Assembly: GCF_965118895.1 (NCBI RefSeq)
Contig: NZ_CBCPJJ010000002.1
Coordinates: 124,001-188,000, forward strand
Origin: Rahnella inusitata_A
Lineage (GTDB): Bacteria; Pseudomonadota; Gammaproteobacteria; Enterobacterales; Enterobacteriaceae
Length of the DNA: 64,000 nucleotides
Direction of reading: 5' to 3'
Part shown: piece after piece, positions 17,650 through 26,807 of the stretch
Layout of the letters: each line of letters opens with the position of its first letter
How positions within the stretch are numbered: the stretch's first letter is position 1
Notes under the pieces: model-generated
Database searches by the model: none
The model's input: the letters and a program-made list of their open reading frames with translations, nothing else
Told to the model about the DNA's origin: nothing
Made by a program: the position numbers and the translations under genes

Positions 17650-19014
17650 TCAGGCAGCGCTGACCAGCTGTTCCAGCGCTTTACGGTTAGTCTGTTTGGT
17701 GTCGACTTTCACATAAGCACTGAATTCCTCCGGCACCACCACGGCTTCTGCCACGCCCGGCTGCGCCATAATGCGCGCCTGCAGGGCAGAATCTTTCACC
17801 GCCAGTTCAGAGAGCGTGATGCGCAGGCTGCTGACATACGGGGGTTCGGTCATGGTCGAACTGACCACCAGCCAGACTACGGCAATCGCCGCGCACACCA
17901 GGAAGACCGCGCCTGCACCGGCGTTACCATAGACATAACCGCCTAAGCTGCCGCCAATCGCTACGCCGATAAACTGGCTGGTGGAATAAAGCCCCATTGC
18001 GGTGCCTTTGTATCCGGCCGGAGATTCTTTACTGATAAGCGATGGCAGAATTGCTTCCATCACGTTAAATGCGAGGAAGAACAGCTGGATACCGGCGATG
18101 ACTGCCCACAAATGCAGACCGGCTGACCACAGGACGATTTCTGCCAGCAACAGCACCGCCACGCAGCCCATGAAGACCTGCTTCATGTGACGTTTTTTCT
18201 CGGCATAAATAATCACCGGGATCACCGCGACGAATGACGTCAGCATAGTGACCAGATAGACACGCCAGTGCTCGCTTGGCGGGAAGCCTGCGTGTTCCAT
18301 CACTTGCGGTAACACCACGAAGCTCGACATCAGCAGGATATGCAGGCACAAAATGCCGAAATTCAGCTTCAGCAGTTTCGGGTTGCTCAGCACTTTGCCG
18401 AAGCTGCCTTTCACCATGCTCGATTCGCGATTGAGAATATGTGTGGCAGGGGAGGGGACAACGGCGACGGTAATGATGATGCCGACGATAGTCAGCCCGG
18501 CAATCGCCCAGAACAGTGCGTGCAAACCCCAGGCGTGCGTGATGATTGGGCCGAGCACCATCGCAATCGCAAAGGTCACGCCGAAGCTGATGCCGATAAA
18601 GGCCATCGCTTTGGTGCGGTTCTGCTCGCGGGTGAGATCAGACAGTAGCGCCATGACCGCGGCGGCAATTGCCCCGGAGCCTTGCAGAGCACGACCAATG
18701 ATCACGCCCCAGATAGATTCGGTGGAGGCGGCAACGATGCTGCCGATACAGAAAATGATTAAACCAAAAACGATCAGCGGTTTACGACCAACGCGGTCAG
18801 ACATCAGTCCAAACGGGATTTGAAACACAGCCTGCGCAAGGCCATAAATACCAATTGCGATGCCGATCAGCGTTTCGCTGGCCCCGGATAACGCCATACC
18901 GTAGGTGGTCAGGACGGGAAGAACCATGAACATGCCGAGCATGCGTAAAGAAAATACTGTCCCTAGTCCCCATGTTGCCCGACTTTCCTGCGGGGTCATC
19001 TGGTTATCGTTCAC
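17650..19014 (-). CDS. yajR: Major facilitator transporter YajR
   Basis: YajR is a proton-driven drug/metabolite:H+ antiporter-like protein of the inner membrane; its natural substrate is not known. The 454-residue length equals E. coli. Twelve hydrophobic segments are followed by a soluble C-terminal ferredoxin-like YAM domain (about 390-454). The MFS loop motif reads GLMSDRVGRKPLIVFGL (about 72-88), and motif C-like glycines follow. It has its own terminator and lies downstream of the cyo operon terminator. Confidence 0.93.
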   Translation of the reverse strand: MNDNQMTPQESRATWGLGTVFSLRMLGMFMVLPVLTTYGMALSGASETLIGIAIGIYGLAQAVFQIPFGLMSDRVGRKPLIVFGLIIFCIGSIVAASTESIWGVIIGRALQGSGAIAAAVMALLSDLTREQNRTKAMAFIGISFGVTFAIAMVLGPIITHAWGLHALFWAIAGLTIVGIIITVAVVPSPATHILNRESSMVKGSFGKVLSNPKLLKLNFGILCLHILLMSSFVVLPQVMEHAGFPPSEHWRVYLVTMLTSFVAVIPVIIYAEKKRHMKQVFMGCVAVLLLAEIVLWSAGLHLWAVIAGIQLFFLAFNVMEAILPSLISKESPAGYKGTAMGLYSTSQFIGVAIGGSLGGYVYGNAGAGAVFLVCAAIAVVWLVVSSTMTEPPYVSSLRITLSELAVKDSALQARIMAQPGVAEAVVVPEEFSAYVKVDTKQTNRKALEQLVSAA

Positions 19015-19124
19015 ATTACTACCTCAAAATAACAATCGTGCATTGTAGTGCTTTTGGCGAGTTCGGGTAAAACGATGGATCTTTAGCAGATATTACGGGT
19101 TTTGCTTTCCGGCAGAACAAAAGA

Positions 19125-19150
19125 AAAGGCCAGTATCGCTACTGGCCTTT
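19125..19150 (-). terminator. Terminator of the cyoABCDE operon
   Basis: AAAGGCCAGTA (19125-19135) and TACTGGCCTTT (19140-19150) form a perfect 11-bp stem with a TCGC loop. On the minus strand it is followed by TCTTTTG. It lies about 50 bases after the cyoE stop. Confidence 0.88.
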
Positions 19151-19202
19151 CAGTGTGCTGATTATCGGAATGAACGACAGCGCGTCAGGCTAACAGCTTG
19201 GG

Positions 19203-20090
19203 TCACCAAACGTAGGTTAACAGCGATGTCGGCGCGGAATTAAAGTCCACTGACATCATAAAGCTCAGCGACATAATGGTCACGATGGAGAAGCCAAACA
19301 GCTTCCTCGCCCAGACCACGTCGTTCTCAGCCTTGTAACCTTTCAGTGCCATGCCCAGCCACCAGACACTCACCGCACCGGCGACAATCAGGTATTTATA
19401 ACCTGCATAACCGCTCAGAGTGAGCATCAGCGTGGCAATCATAAACGCCAGAATGTAGACGGTAATATGATGCTTGGCGACGGAAATGCCTTTCACTACC
19501 GGCAGAACCGGGATGCCTGCTGCCTGATAATCTTTAAAGCGGAAGATGGCAATCGCGTACGAGTGCGGCATCTGCCACAGGCTGAATATCAGAAGCAGGA
19601 TCAGCGCACCGGTATCAAACTGGCCGGAAACGGCACAGTAACCAATCACCGGTGGCGCCGCGCCCGACAAACTGCCGATCAGCGTGCCGTATACCGAGTT
19701 GCGCTTCATGTAGAGGCTGTAAACGCCGACATAAATCACAAAGCCCATCACCGCCAGCCACATGGCTAGCGGATTGGCGCCGATATACAACAACGCAAAG
19801 CCCACAATACCCAGAATAGTGGCGTAAACCAGGGTTGTTTTCGGCGGAATAAGTCCTTTTACCAGGGCCCTGTTCTTCGTTCTTTCCATGATCCGGTCGA
19901 TGTCGCGGTCGATGAAGTTGTTAAACACACAACCCGATGCCACGACCAGCGAAACGCCCACCAAAGTGGCGAGAAAGAGTGGGAAGTCGATGTTGCCTTT
20001 GGCAGCAAGGAGGAATCCCCCGATGACAGAAATTAAGTTGCCGAAAATAATTCCTGGTTTCGTTACTTGCAGGTATTGCTTAATCATCAC
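19203..20090 (-). CDS. cyoE: Protoheme IX farnesyltransferase (heme O synthase)
   Basis: CyoE adds a farnesyl group from farnesyl diphosphate to protoheme, making the heme O used by cytochrome bo3. The 295-residue protein has about nine hydrophobic segments. It carries the two prenyltransferase aspartate motifs: FNNFIDRDIDRIMERTKNR (about 58-76) and FRFKDYQAAGIPVLP. It is the last gene of the cyo operon and starts 15 bases after cyoD. Its prenyl substrate is the product of ispA, also in this window. Confidence 0.96.
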   Translation of the reverse strand: MMIKQYLQVTKPGIIFGNLISVIGGFLLAAKGNIDFPLFLATLVGVSLVVASGCVFNNFIDRDIDRIMERTKNRALVKGLIPPKTTLVYATILGIVGFALLYIGANPLAMWLAVMGFVIYVGVYSLYMKRNSVYGTLIGSLSGAAPPVIGYCAVSGQFDTGALILLLIFSLWQMPHSYAIAIFRFKDYQAAGIPVLPVVKGISVAKHHITVYILAFMIATLMLTLSGYAGYKYLIVAGAVSVWWLGMALKGYKAENDVVWARKLFGFSIVTIMSLSFMMSVDFNSAPTSLLTYVW

Positions 20091-20105
20091 GTGCAGCTCG
20101 GCTCT

Positions 20106-20438
20106 TTAACTGACCATCATATTGAGGTTGAGGTTATACATAATCCACAATGAGCCCACAACGACGATAAAGATAATCACAGCGGTGAACAGAAATGCCA
20201 CCAGATTCCAGCGAGCTTCCGACGCAGTACTTAAGTGCAGGAAGAACACCAGATGGACAACGATCTGGATGACCGCGGATGCAACCACGGTACCAATGAT
20301 CAGTGAATGCGAAGCAGTATCGCTCATGACCATGGCGAACGGGATAACCGTCAGGATCACTGACAGGATGAAGCCAATCAGGTATGACTTCACGCTGCCG
20401 TGGCTTGCGCCGCCGTGGGAAGTGGCAGAATGACTCAT
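20106..20438 (-). CDS. cyoD: Cytochrome bo3 ubiquinol oxidase subunit IV
   Basis: CyoD is the small subunit IV that helps assemble the CuB centre of cytochrome bo3. The 110-residue product begins MSHSATSHGGASHGSVKSY and has three hydrophobic helices (about 21-40, 48-70 and 82-104). The frame is open 27 codons further upstream within cyoC, but ATG 20438 overlaps the cyoC stop in an ATGA arrangement and gives the family start and length. Translation is therefore probably coupled to cyoC. Confidence 0.95.
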   Translation of the reverse strand: MSHSATSHGGASHGSVKSYLIGFILSVILTVIPFAMVMSDTASHSLIIGTVVASAVIQIVVHLVFFLHLSTASEARWNLVAFLFTAVIIFIVVVGSLWIMYNLNLNMMVS

Positions 20439-21052
20439 GCTAATACCCCCATCAGGTAAACAACGGTGAATACACAGATCCAGACAACGTCCAGGAAGTG
20501 CCAGAACAGGCTCAGACACATCAGACGGGTTTGGTTAACGGCGTTCAGACCACGACGGCTTACCTGAATCATCATGATGACGATCCAGATCAGACCGCAG
20601 GTTACGTGGATCCCGTGAGTCGCTACCAGCGCAAAGAATGCTGACAGGAAACCACTGCGATCCGGACCGAAACCTTCTTTGATCAGGTGATGGAATTCAT
20701 ACACTTCCATGCAGATGAAGCCCAGACCGAACAGGAAGGTCAGGAACAACCAGCCGTTGACCGCTTTCACGCTGCCTTTGCTCATACCGAGCATCGCCAT
20801 GCCGTACGTAATACTACTGAACAGCAGGAAGAAGGTTTCTACCAGCACGAACGGCAGTTCAAAAATGTCTTTACCAGTCGGGCCACCCGCGGTCCCGTGC
20901 ACCAGCACCGCGTAAGTTGCGAATAAACTCGCAAACAATACGCAGTCACTCATCAGGTAGATCCAGAAGCCGAAGACTTTGGTCTCACCCGCGTCGTGGT
21001 GCCCATGCTCTGCATGGGCTGCGTCGTGGTTAGTCAGGGTATCAGTTGCCAT
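20435..21052 (-). CDS. cyoC: Cytochrome bo3 ubiquinol oxidase subunit III
   Basis: CyoC is the five-helix subunit III of cytochrome bo3. The 205-residue product has a histidine-rich cytoplasmic N terminus (HAEHGHHDAGETKVFGFW) and five membrane segments. The conserved stretch ATHGIHVTCGLIWIV is typical of heme-copper oxidase subunit III. It overlaps the end of cyoB by about ten bases and shares an ATGA with cyoD, so the operon is tightly packed. Confidence 0.96.
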   Translation of the reverse strand: MATDTLTNHDAAHAEHGHHDAGETKVFGFWIYLMSDCVLFASLFATYAVLVHGTAGGPTGKDIFELPFVLVETFFLLFSSITYGMAMLGMSKGSVKAVNGWLFLTFLFGLGFICMEVYEFHHLIKEGFGPDRSGFLSAFFALVATHGIHVTCGLIWIVIMMIQVSRRGLNAVNQTRLMCLSLFWHFLDVVWICVFTVVYLMGVLA

Positions 21053-23033
21053 GTTTCACACCTGCTTTACGGATTTGTTCATGATGAAGATTTTCAATAC
21101 GTTCGACTTCTTCAGCTGATACGTAGTAATCAACATCTTCGTCGAAGCTTTTCACAATCCAGGTCACTACCAGTGCGAGGAAGCTTACTGCTGCCAGCCA
21201 CCAGATATCCCAGATTAATGCGAAACCACAAACCAGACTCAACATAGCGATGATGAAGCCTGCGCCGCTGTTACGTGGCATATGAATTTTTTCATATTTT
21301 GCAGGTTGCTTGTAAGCGGTGCCTTTCTCTTTCATGTCCCAGAACTCATCGCGGTCGTGAATTTGCGGCACGATAGCGAAGTTGTAGAACGGAGGAGGAG
21401 AAGAAGTTGACCACTCCAGAGTACGTGCATCCCACGGGTCACCGGTCAGATCGCGGTTCTGGTCGCGGTCGCGGACAGAAACGAAGATCATGATCAGCTG
21501 ACAAAGGATACCGATAGCAATCAGCGCTGCACCGCACGCGGCGATAACCAGCAGCGGATGGAACTCAGGATCGATATTCTGGCTGACACGACGGGTCATA
21601 CCCATGAAGCCCAATACGTACAGTGGCATGAATGCAACGAAGAAGCCGATGATCCAGAACCAGAATGAACGTACACCCCATTTCTCATTCAGCGTAAAGC
21701 CGAAGGATTTAGGGAACCAGTAAGTCAGACCTGCGAAGCAACCGAAGACCACACCACCGATGATAACGTTGTGGAAGTGAGCAATCAGGAACAGGCTGTT
21801 GTGCAACACGAAGTCAGCACCCGGAACCGCCAGCAGAACGCCGGTCATACCACCTACAGAGAAGGTGACAATGAAGCCAACGGTCCACAGCATCGCTGCG
21901 TTCAGCGTGATACGGCCCTGGTACATGGTGAACAGCCAGTTGAAGATTTTTACCCCGGTCGGGATAGAAATGATCATCGTCATGATGCCGAAGAAGGCAT
22001 TGACGTTAGCGCCTGAACCCATGGTGAAGAAGTGGTGCAGCCAAACGACGAACGACAACACGGTGATGGCGATGGTTGCCCATACCAGCGAGGTGTAACC
22101 GAACAGACGTTTCTTAGAGAAGGTTGCTGTAACTTCAGAGAACACACCAAAGACTGGCAGAACCAAAATGTACACTTCCGGATGGCCCCAGGCCCAAATC
22201 AGGTTGATGTACATCATCATGTTGCCGCCCATATCATTCGTGAAGAAATGGGTGCCCAGATAACGGTCTAAAGTCAGCAGTGCAACAGTCACGGTCAGAA
22301 TCGGGAAGGACACGATAATCAACACGTTGGTGCACAGTGCGGCCCAGGTAAATACCGGCATTTTCATCAGCGGCATGCCTGGTGCGCGCATCTTCAGGAT
22401 GGTCGCAAAGAAGTTAACACCGGTCAGCAAGGTACCAATACCGGATATCTGTAGACTCCATATCCAATAATCGACCCCCACACCCGGACTGTATTCCTTA
22501 CCTGACAACGGCGGATAGGCCAACCAACCGGTCTGTGCGAACTCACCGACACCCAGAGAGATGTTGATCAGAATCACAGCGGCAGCGGTGAACCAGAAGC
22601 TGACGTTGTTCAGGAACGGGAACGCAACGTCGCGTGCACCGATCTGTAAAGGAACCACCACGTTCATCAAACCGATAACGAAAGGCATCGCCATGAAGAA
22701 GATCATGATCACGCCGTGCGCGGTAAAGATTTGGTCGTAGTGATGAGGCGGCAGGAAGCCAGGTTCACCCGCAGAGGCGAGCACCTGCTGGCTACGCATC
22801 ATGATGGCATCGGCAAAGCCACGCAACAGCATGACGAAAGCCAGAATGATGTACATGATACCTAATTTTTTGTGGTCGACGGAGGTCAGCCACTCGGTCC
22901 ACAGATACTTCCACTTGCCGAAATAGGTGATACCGGCAACGACTGCCAGACCGCCCAGGATTATTGCGGCAACGGTGACCATGATAATCGGTTCATGATA
23001 AGGAACCGAATCAAGCGTTAATTTTCCGAACAT
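21042..23033 (-). CDS. cyoB: Cytochrome bo3 ubiquinol oxidase subunit I
   Basis: CyoB is the catalytic, proton-pumping subunit that oxidises ubiquinol and reduces oxygen to water; it holds heme b, heme o3 and CuB. The 663 residues match E. coli. The metal ligands are visible: His in FTAHGVIMIFFMAMPF (heme b), WAWGHPEVYILVLPVFG and WLHHFF (CuB), and FLIAHFHNVIIGG (heme o3 and heme b). The Tyr of HPEVY forms the cross-linked His-Tyr pair. It starts three bases after the cyoA stop. Confidence 0.98.
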   Translation of the reverse strand: MFGKLTLDSVPYHEPIIMVTVAAIILGGLAVVAGITYFGKWKYLWTEWLTSVDHKKLGIMYIILAFVMLLRGFADAIMMRSQQVLASAGEPGFLPPHHYDQIFTAHGVIMIFFMAMPFVIGLMNVVVPLQIGARDVAFPFLNNVSFWFTAAAVILINISLGVGEFAQTGWLAYPPLSGKEYSPGVGVDYWIWSLQISGIGTLLTGVNFFATILKMRAPGMPLMKMPVFTWAALCTNVLIIVSFPILTVTVALLTLDRYLGTHFFTNDMGGNMMMYINLIWAWGHPEVYILVLPVFGVFSEVTATFSKKRLFGYTSLVWATIAITVLSFVVWLHHFFTMGSGANVNAFFGIMTMIISIPTGVKIFNWLFTMYQGRITLNAAMLWTVGFIVTFSVGGMTGVLLAVPGADFVLHNSLFLIAHFHNVIIGGVVFGCFAGLTYWFPKSFGFTLNEKWGVRSFWFWIIGFFVAFMPLYVLGFMGMTRRVSQNIDPEFHPLLVIAACGAALIAIGILCQLIMIFVSVRDRDQNRDLTGDPWDARTLEWSTSSPPPFYNFAIVPQIHDRDEFWDMKEKGTAYKQPAKYEKIHMPRNSGAGFIIAMLSLVCGFALIWDIWWLAAVSFLALVVTWIVKSFDEDVDYYVSAEEVERIENLHHEQIRKAGVKHGN

Positions 23034-23036
23034 CGT

Positions 23037-23996
23037 TTATTCCTCGGCTCCGGCTGCGTGAGACTGTCCACCCATATCCATGCCTTTCATGTCAGTGCCG
23101 GCAGGCATTGGCATGGTATGACCTTCTGGCGCTGCCTTCATGTCATGCATGGAGTATTTGCCAATGATTTCTTTGAACAGGCCTGGTTTCGCAACAGAGA
23201 AGTATTCGACCGGGTTGTCGATGCTCTGTGCTGCCAGCTTGTTGAAGTCATCAGTGGTTGCCAGTTGGTTCGGTGCGCTTTTCACTTTCGCTACCCATGT
23301 GTCGAAATCGCCACGGGTTGGGGTCGCAATTGTGTTGAACTTCATGCCAGAGAAACCACGGCCACTGAAGTTTGACGAGATGCCTTTGTAGGTGCCGGCT
23401 TCATTTGCAATTAAATGCAACTGAGTCTGCATACCCGCCATCGCGTAAATCTGTCCGCCTAACTGAGGAATAAAGAACGAGTTCATCACAGAGTCTGAAG
23501 TGACTTTGAACTGAACAGGCACGTCTTTAGGGATAACCAGTTCGTTAACAGTTGCGATGCCCTGTTCCGGATAAATGAACAACCATTTCCAGTCCAGAGA
23601 AACGACTTCTACCGTCATCGGTTTTTGGTCAGATACGATTGGCTTGAACGGATCAAGCGCATGGGTGGTCTTCCAGGTAATCGTTGCCAGAATGGCAATG
23701 ATAATAATTGGAACAGTCCAGACGACGGCTTCAATTTTGTTGGAGTGGGACCAGTTAGGACTGTAGGTTGCTTTTGTGTTGGAAGCACGATACTTCCACG
23801 CAAAGGCAAACGCCATGATAATAACTGGAATAACAACGATCAGCATTAAACCGATCGCCGTTAAAATCAGCGTTCTCTGTTCAAGTCCAATTGCTCCCTT
23901 GGGATCCATCAATGCCGTATTGCAACCGCTTAACATTAACGCGGAAGCAAATAAGGACAACATCCCAATACTTTTATTGTATTTCTTAAGTCTCAT
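23037..23996 (-). CDS. cyoA: Cytochrome bo3 ubiquinol oxidase subunit II
   Basis: CyoA is the lipoprotein subunit II of cytochrome bo3; like other quinol oxidases it lacks the CuA site. The 319-residue product has a signal ending in the lipobox LSGC with Cys25, two membrane helices (about 45-67 and 90-112), and a periplasmic cupredoxin-like domain. The tail is rich in Met and His (HTMPMPAGTDMKGMDMGG), somewhat longer than in E. coli and possibly copper-binding; that is an inference. The start has a GAGGTCG ribosome site. It is the first gene of the operon. Confidence 0.96.
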   Translation of the reverse strand: MRLKKYNKSIGMLSLFASALMLSGCNTALMDPKGAIGLEQRTLILTAIGLMLIVVIPVIIMAFAFAWKYRASNTKATYSPNWSHSNKIEAVVWTVPIIIIAILATITWKTTHALDPFKPIVSDQKPMTVEVVSLDWKWLFIYPEQGIATVNELVIPKDVPVQFKVTSDSVMNSFFIPQLGGQIYAMAGMQTQLHLIANEAGTYKGISSNFSGRGFSGMKFNTIATPTRGDFDTWVAKVKSAPNQLATTDDFNKLAAQSIDNPVEYFSVAKPGLFKEIIGKYSMHDMKAAPEGHTMPMPAGTDMKGMDMGGQSHAAGAEE

Positions 23997-24066
23997 CTAA
24001 CGACCTCAATAACTAGGGCTCTATTGTCGCTTCAGGTGTGCGGGCATTTTACGGGAAGGTTGCAGG

Positions 24067-24110
24067 ACTGTAAACACGCTTAAACAAGTGTCAAAGCGCT
24101 GTTGACACTT
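24067..24110 (-). promoter_or_regulatory. Candidate cyoA promoter overlapped by a 25-base palindrome
   Basis: On the minus strand TTGACA (24089-24094) is followed after 16 bases by TACAGT (24067-24072), a fair -35/-10 pair about 70-100 bases before cyoA. The -35 lies inside a palindrome: AAGTGTCAA (24086-24094), a 7-base spacer, and TTGACACTT (24102-24110), with perfect 9-base arms. A regulator bound here would block the promoter. I do not recognise the factor. Confidence 0.5.
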
Positions 24111-24130
24111 TATGTTAACGCAGTCACACA

Positions 24131-24147
24131 TGTCACGGATCGTGACA
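24131..24147. promoter_or_regulatory. Second palindrome upstream of cyoA
   Basis: TGTCACG and CGTGACA are perfect 7-base arms around GAT. It lies 135-151 bases before cyoA and 20 bases upstream of the first palindrome, about two helical turns away. The two sites share the half-site GTCA/TGAC, so one regulator could bind both. Confidence 0.45.
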
Positions 24148-24255
24148 ATTCACAGTGGGCAACAATATGTTGCGTATAGATTTTTTTCTATAGTGATGAA
24201 AAACAAGGGGTGTCGGAATTTGTAAATATTATTCTCACCGATTATCAGGCCGGAA

Positions 24256-24281
24256 GGTTTAATTAATGTTAAATTAATGTA
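24256..24281. promoter_or_regulatory. AT-rich ArcA-like repeat upstream of cyoA
   Basis: Within this stretch TTAATTAATGTTAAATTAATG contains spaced TTAA/GTTA elements resembling the direct-repeat ArcA box (GTTAATTAAATGTTAA). ArcA represses cyo in E. coli, so the site is plausible although about 260 bases upstream. The rest of the 435-base gap between cyoA and ampG shows no gene. Confidence 0.35.
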
Positions 24282-24398
24282 GATTTCAGGTGAAATAAAA
24301 AGCATCAAATCATCGCCGGAAAAATAAAAACAGAAAATATTATTTTTTCCGACGGCAAATTGTTGAGCAATATTTATAGATGAATTGTTAAATCGACT

Positions 24399-24427
24399 CC
24401 GCCATTCATTTTGAAAACGAATGGCGG
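24399..24427. terminator. Hairpin after ampG
   Basis: CCGCCATTC (24399-24407) and GAATGGCGG (24419-24427) pair perfectly, and the loop itself is nearly symmetric, so almost the whole 29 bases can fold. It overlaps the stretch immediately after the ampG stop. No clear T tract follows on the minus strand, so termination strength is uncertain. Confidence 0.5.
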
Positions 24428-24431
24428 AAAA

Positions 24432-25910
24432 TCAGGCGCGTGCGCTGCGGCGCAGTGACAGGAAATCCAGCAGGCTGCCGAGAAAAATTCCCGCCAGACA
24501 GATGAAGGCTCCGGCTTCGAGCAGCGTCACTGCCAGCGATTGCCACGACGCCCAGCCCAGACTGTTTACAATCAGCGCAATCAGCCAAAAACCGAGTAAT
24601 ACGCTACCGGCTACCATGCAACGCAACGCCCAGCGATACAGTGTGGCGAAGTGGATCCGTGGCAGAAAACTGTCGGTTTTTTGCGTGTACTCCAGTGTTT
24701 CGCGACAGACCGCCAGCAACAACAGACCGGGAACGGCGGCCACGATAGAGAACAAATAAAACCACGGCCAGCCGTAGGCTTCAACGAACCAGCCCGCAAT
24801 CGGCCCGACATACACGCGGCCCACGGCGGAAAGGGCGGACAGCAGCGCGAACTGCGTGGCGGAGAATGATCGGTTGCAGAGCGTCATCAGCAGGGCAACA
24901 AACGCCGCTGTGCCCATGCCGCCACACAGGTTTTCAAAAAATATTGCCGCGCCCATGGAATACAGATGTTTGTCAGTCACCGCGAGGATCCAGTAACCGG
25001 CGTTGGAAACGGCCTGCAAAATGCCAAACAGCATCAGCGCGCGAAACAGGCTCAGACGTTGCATTAGCATGCCGCCGAGCAGCGCACCGACAATCGTCGC
25101 CAGCAGTCCCAGTGATTTATTCACCAACCCGACTTCTCCGGCATCAAACCCAACGCCACGAATTAAAAATGTGGTGCTCAGGCTGCCTGCAAAGGCATCA
25201 CCCATTTTGTACATCACTATCAGCAGTAAAATCAGCCAGGCATTGTTGCGGCCAAAGAAGTCTTTCAGCGGTGCGACCACCGCCATTTCGATAGTGCGGG
25301 GCGCGGGCTGCGAATTTTCCGGCTCCGGTGCCATCAGCGTTGCCAGCACGCCACACAGCATCAGGGCGGCCATCAGCCAGTACATGTGTTGCCAGCCGAG
25401 ATAGCGGTCTGCCAGCCAGAGTGCCAGCCCGCCGGAAACCAGCATCGCCAGCCGGTAACCCAGCACTGAAACCGCTGCGCCGTTGCCGCGCTCTTCAGCA
25501 GGCAGTAAATCCGTTTTATAGGCGTCGAAGACTATATCTTGCGACGCCGAGGCAAAGGCAATCAGTACCGCCAGCGCCGCCAGCCAGAACAGGTCTTTCG
25601 ACGGATCCATAAAGCCCATACCGAAAATCGCCACGACCAGCAGTAGCTGTGTCAGCACCAGCCAGCCGCGCCTGCGGCCGAGAAAAGAGGGCGTGTAGCG
25701 GTCCATCATCGGCGACCACAGGAACTTAAAGACGTAAGCCTGACCGACCAGCGAGAAAATACCGATGGTTTTCAGATCGACATTTTCGACTGTCATCCAT
25801 GCCTGTAACGTGCCGGAGGTCAGCGCTAGCGGTAAACCGGATGCAAAACCCAGCAGCAGTAAAATGACCGTATTACGCTGTGTGAAAATCTTAAAGTACT
25901 GACTGATCAT
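24432..25910 (-). CDS. ampG: Muropeptide permease AmpG
   Basis: AmpG imports anhydro-muropeptides released from the cell wall for recycling; its activity also supplies the signal for inducible AmpC beta-lactamase where ampR/ampC exist. The 492-residue protein matches E. coli closely, with many hydrophobic segments and conserved GFASGLPLALTSGTLQAW (about 18-35) and FLWSPMMDRYTP. The open frame extends 33 codons upstream, but ATG 25910 gives the family start MISQYFKIF. It lies downstream of yajG in the same direction, as in E. coli. Confidence 0.95.
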   Translation of the reverse strand: MISQYFKIFTQRNTVILLLLGFASGLPLALTSGTLQAWMTVENVDLKTIGIFSLVGQAYVFKFLWSPMMDRYTPSFLGRRRGWLVLTQLLLVVAIFGMGFMDPSKDLFWLAALAVLIAFASASQDIVFDAYKTDLLPAEERGNGAAVSVLGYRLAMLVSGGLALWLADRYLGWQHMYWLMAALMLCGVLATLMAPEPENSQPAPRTIEMAVVAPLKDFFGRNNAWLILLLIVMYKMGDAFAGSLSTTFLIRGVGFDAGEVGLVNKSLGLLATIVGALLGGMLMQRLSLFRALMLFGILQAVSNAGYWILAVTDKHLYSMGAAIFFENLCGGMGTAAFVALLMTLCNRSFSATQFALLSALSAVGRVYVGPIAGWFVEAYGWPWFYLFSIVAAVPGLLLLAVCRETLEYTQKTDSFLPRIHFATLYRWALRCMVAGSVLLGFWLIALIVNSLGWASWQSLAVTLLEAGAFICLAGIFLGSLLDFLSLRRSARA

Positions 25911-26010
25911 GAAAAGTATGTTCCTGCGGACCGGTGAAAGAGTGGCGCATGGGCATAATAAAGGAAAGGATGCTTCACGGGGAATAAATTCACGGTGTTT
26001 AATTAGCATT

Positions 26011-26031
26011 CTGCCCGGACAGGCCGGGCAG
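26011..26031 (-). terminator. Weak hairpin between yajG and ampG
   Basis: CTGCCCGG (26011-26018) and CCGGGCAG (26024-26031) form a perfect 8-bp stem. On the minus strand AATGC follows, with no T tract, so it may attenuate yajG-ampG read-through or stabilise the mRNA rather than terminate fully. Confidence 0.35.
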
Positions 26032-26059
26032 AAAATTTCAGGCAGACAACAACGGAGTC

Positions 26060-26638
26060 TTAACGCGCGTTAGCTTTGATGAAGTCACTGATGCTGGTGT
26101 CTGACGCCATGTCGCTGATGACATCGCCCAGCGTGGTGTTCACCGCGGTGGTGATTTTAGCGTTTGTCGCAGACAGCGCGCCCTGAACGTTATAGGTCGA
26201 GCGGTAATTTTTCACCTGCTTGCTGCCATTTTTGGCGGTAGCAATGATGGAGATGTCTGCTTTGGTGGTGATGTTGTAACGCAGATTACCTTCCTGTACG
26301 TCTGCATACAAATTGTTCACGACGATTTGCAGATCGACTGCACCGTCAGCACCGACCATGTAACCGCGGGCGGTCATTTGTTTTTCCAGAGATTCCTGCA
26401 ACAGGAAACGCAGGTCGCGGGATGGGGTCAGAGAAATCAGTTGGCCATCGCGGTTAACTTTCGCCAGTGCCTGGTCCTTACGCTGGTCAGCACCGTTGAT
26501 GCTGATAGTAATGCCCTGAAGCGTTGGGTCTTGTGAAGGCAGAACGATTTTTGGCGATACGTCCAGCGTATTGGTGCTGGTGGCGCAACCGGCCAGCATC
26601 AACATCGCCAGAACAGGGAAAATGATTTTCTTTAACAT
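26060..26638 (-). CDS. yajG: YajG family lipoprotein
   Basis: This is a 192-residue predicted lipoprotein equal in length to E. coli YajG. The signal peptide ends in the lipobox LAGC (Cys18), after MLKKIIFPVLAMLM. The mature part is an alpha/beta domain with SPSRDLRFLLQESLEKQM-type segments and no recognised catalytic motif. The function is unknown; position upstream of ampG suggests envelope biology. It is divergent from bolA. Confidence 0.9.
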   Translation of the reverse strand: MLKKIIFPVLAMLMLAGCATSTNTLDVSPKIVLPSQDPTLQGITISINGADQRKDQALAKVNRDGQLISLTPSRDLRFLLQESLEKQMTARGYMVGADGAVDLQIVVNNLYADVQEGNLRYNITTKADISIIATAKNGSKQVKNYRSTYNVQGALSATNAKITTAVNTTLGDVISDMASDTSISDFIKANAR

Positions 26639-26807
26639 GTGTGTTTTCTCAATATTTATAAGGGAATAGTGCTCAAAATTATGCCGACATCATAACATTG
26701 CCATTTGCGGGTGGAAGTCCCAACAATCTGGAAAAGTGATTTTTTAGCGTTTTATTTCATCAGGTCTGCTGATTACGGTCTTCATACATGGCTAAGCCGC
26801 AGTTTCT

